From contig CM019236.1 in assembly GCA_009741485.1 (NCBI GenBank), positions 67,419,402-67,483,401 of the forward strand: DNA of 64,000 bases. The letters are read 5' to 3'. This DNA comes from Malurus cyaneus samueli (lineage: Eukaryota > Chordata > Aves > Passeriformes > Maluridae). The position numbers were made by a program, and so were the translations under genes. This document shows positions 62,526 through 64,000 of this stretch, in pieces; position 1 is the stretch's first letter; the number at the start of each line of letters is the position of its first letter. The notes beneath the pieces were generated by a model. It made no database searches, had not been told where the DNA came from, and saw only the letters and a program-made list of their open reading frames with translations.

Positions 62526-62687
62526 CTCTACAAAATCTGTCATCTTCTCCACTCCTCTTCGGTCATTCTGCACAGCATTGTAGGATGTATACACACGTGG
62601 CTGCTTCATGTGTTCAGGACGGGTAGCAGTGCCGTGCAAAATCAATTTCCAGTTTACAATCCTCCCCTCATTTTGTATCCGTCTGGA
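62526..62687 (-). CDS. PCSK1: PCSK1 penultimate coding exon (end of P domain)
   Basis: 54 codons in phase 0 at both ends, between acceptor gtttttcag| and donor GTAGAG|GTAGAG. It encodes the end of the P (Homo B) domain, needed for folding and for calcium and pH dependence of the convertase. The peptide includes [29 protein letters not shown] and [11 protein letters not shown], essentially the mammalian sequence. Because GTAGAG is repeated at the junction, the exon could end two codons earlier; both choices stay in frame. Upstream exons (catalytic domain, prodomain, signal peptide) lie beyond the right edge. Confidence 0.95.
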
Positions 62688-64000
62688 CTGAAAAACAAGC
62701 GTGACATCGGAATAGGTTCTCAGGACATAAAAGATGAAAATAGGCACTTGAATACAAAGTACACAGAGCGACCAAAGAAAATTATCAGGCTTTCAATACC
62801 GGCCCATAAAGTATGATTCATAAGCACAAAACCCCCAGATGCATTGGAGAGTATATCAGAATATGGGATTTAGTACAAAAGCTTAAGGACTCCTTAAGTA
62901 GCATAATTATGAATTAGTCATGCAAGCATCAATAGAATTTTGTCATTACATAGAATGCTAAAAGTTATTGAAGTATTATCAAGCATTATTAAAATTTGTT
63001 CACTAAACCATTCCTTGGTAATTTCCTCATAAAATTACTATTGGAAATGGTAATTTAGATACTATTCTTTCCTATTATGTCATGCACAGCAGCAATCAGA
63101 AGTAGAGTGTGTGGAAGCAAGCAACACATGTTTATTATTTTTGGTGGCATTATTTCAAAAGTAGGCAGTGGCAGGAGCAAGGAAGAAAGTACAAAAACCT
63201 GCAGGGTGAGGAGAGAGTGTGTTATGCCTGGAGGACAAAACCCTTGCTTTATTGCAAGTTTCAGGAAGCTCTCAGTTGAAATGAGAGCTAATTTACAAAC
63301 AAAATGCTCTTCTTAACTTTGTTGCAAAATAATGCACTCAGAGAGCAGGGCATCTGTAACCATGGGGTTATCTATAAGCCTGCAGCATTAACACTACACT
63401 GCCGATAGCAATATTTACTCCCACTGCCTTGTCCATCTGCTCAGCTCTTGGCAATACCTTCCTGTTTACAATTTGGGGCCAGTAAGGGCTGGAGGCTCTG
63501 TGCCTAACAGGAAGCTTTCAGTTTCTGGCAAGATCTGACCCCTAAGGACGAGCTTATTAACAGACAACTTCAATGAGATGAGTGAGCTTGATCACTCTCT
63601 CTTTGAAGGGAATTATTTTTCAGTTGCCTACCAGGCAGCTTAATTCTGGTGTCTTGCTGTTGTAATCCACATCCCCAGGTGGTTTTGGTAAACTGATTTA
63701 TTTCTTATCTGCAGACTACTTGGCTTTAATCCTTAAACATTGTTCAGCAGTTGATACTCTCAGAAAGAAATCTGGAAATGTATACATTAGAGTAGCTCAC
63801 TAAGATCCCCCAAAAATCATTAATTCACAAAGTTTTCAGTTAATGAAAAATGTGCACATGGACCAAGAGAAGCCTAAATACATGCTGTGTTCTTTTCTGC
63901 AGAAAAAAATTTGCAGATAATTATATGTTAATTTGATTGCTTATTTCACTCCACGAATCACAGAAACTCATTAAGTAATTTTTTTCAGTGATGTCTCTCT
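62688..64000 (-). other. PCSK1: PCSK1 intron, continues out of the window
   Basis: AT-rich intron upstream of the penultimate exon. No exon found up to the end of the window; the ORF at 63,077-63,316 is on the opposite strand and has no family resemblance. Confidence 0.75.

Overview
This is a piece of a bird genome, probably a passerine. The evidence is CR1 LINE 3' ends with the ATTCTATGATT-type tail, one endogenous-retrovirus LTR, vertebrate introns and a CpG-island promoter. Two protein-coding genes are recognisable, both on the minus strand. The first is a CCDC171-family coiled-coil gene: first exon at 42.7 kb, running leftwards past position 1. The second is the 3' end of PCSK1: its two last coding exons lie at 60.7-62.7 kb and its upstream part is beyond the right edge. 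Both genes are Z-linked in chicken (recalled from memory), so a Z-chromosome origin is likely.

Layout. Positions 1-40,870 hold the CCDC171 introns and exons, but the assembly here is badly tangled. One stretch of about 11 kb (called P, Q, R and S below) and a 2.7-kb stretch (T) occur two to three times, in shuffled order, with dense single-base insertions and deletions. Two gaps of exactly 25 N lie inside. I read these copies as uncorrected long-read sequence placed by gap filling, not as biological duplications. The cleanest copy of each exon is open and spliceable; the noisy copies are frameshifted. Positions 40,870-42,650 are clean intron 1, and 42,655-43,000 is the CpG island with exon 1. 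Positions 43,000-59,200 are intergenic, with CR1 remnants, one LTR plus primer-binding site, and an unassigned 108-codon ORF. Positions 59,200-64,000 hold the PCSK1 3' UTR, two exons and introns.

The best support for CCDC171 is its splice chain. Exon 1 (ends +2 nt), exon A (41 codons, ends phase 0), exon B (ends +1 nt) and exon C (2 nt + 60 codons) fit in phase and in the expected order. Exons D (49 codons) and F (41 codons) follow leftwards. The encoded segments match, in order, the N-terminal third of mammalian CCDC171 as I remember it. At least one exon between C and D, and one between D and F, were not found.

I found no undescribed biological system. The strongest unusual signal, the shuffled multi-copy block, is best explained as an assembly error that would mislead gene prediction and duplication analysis.
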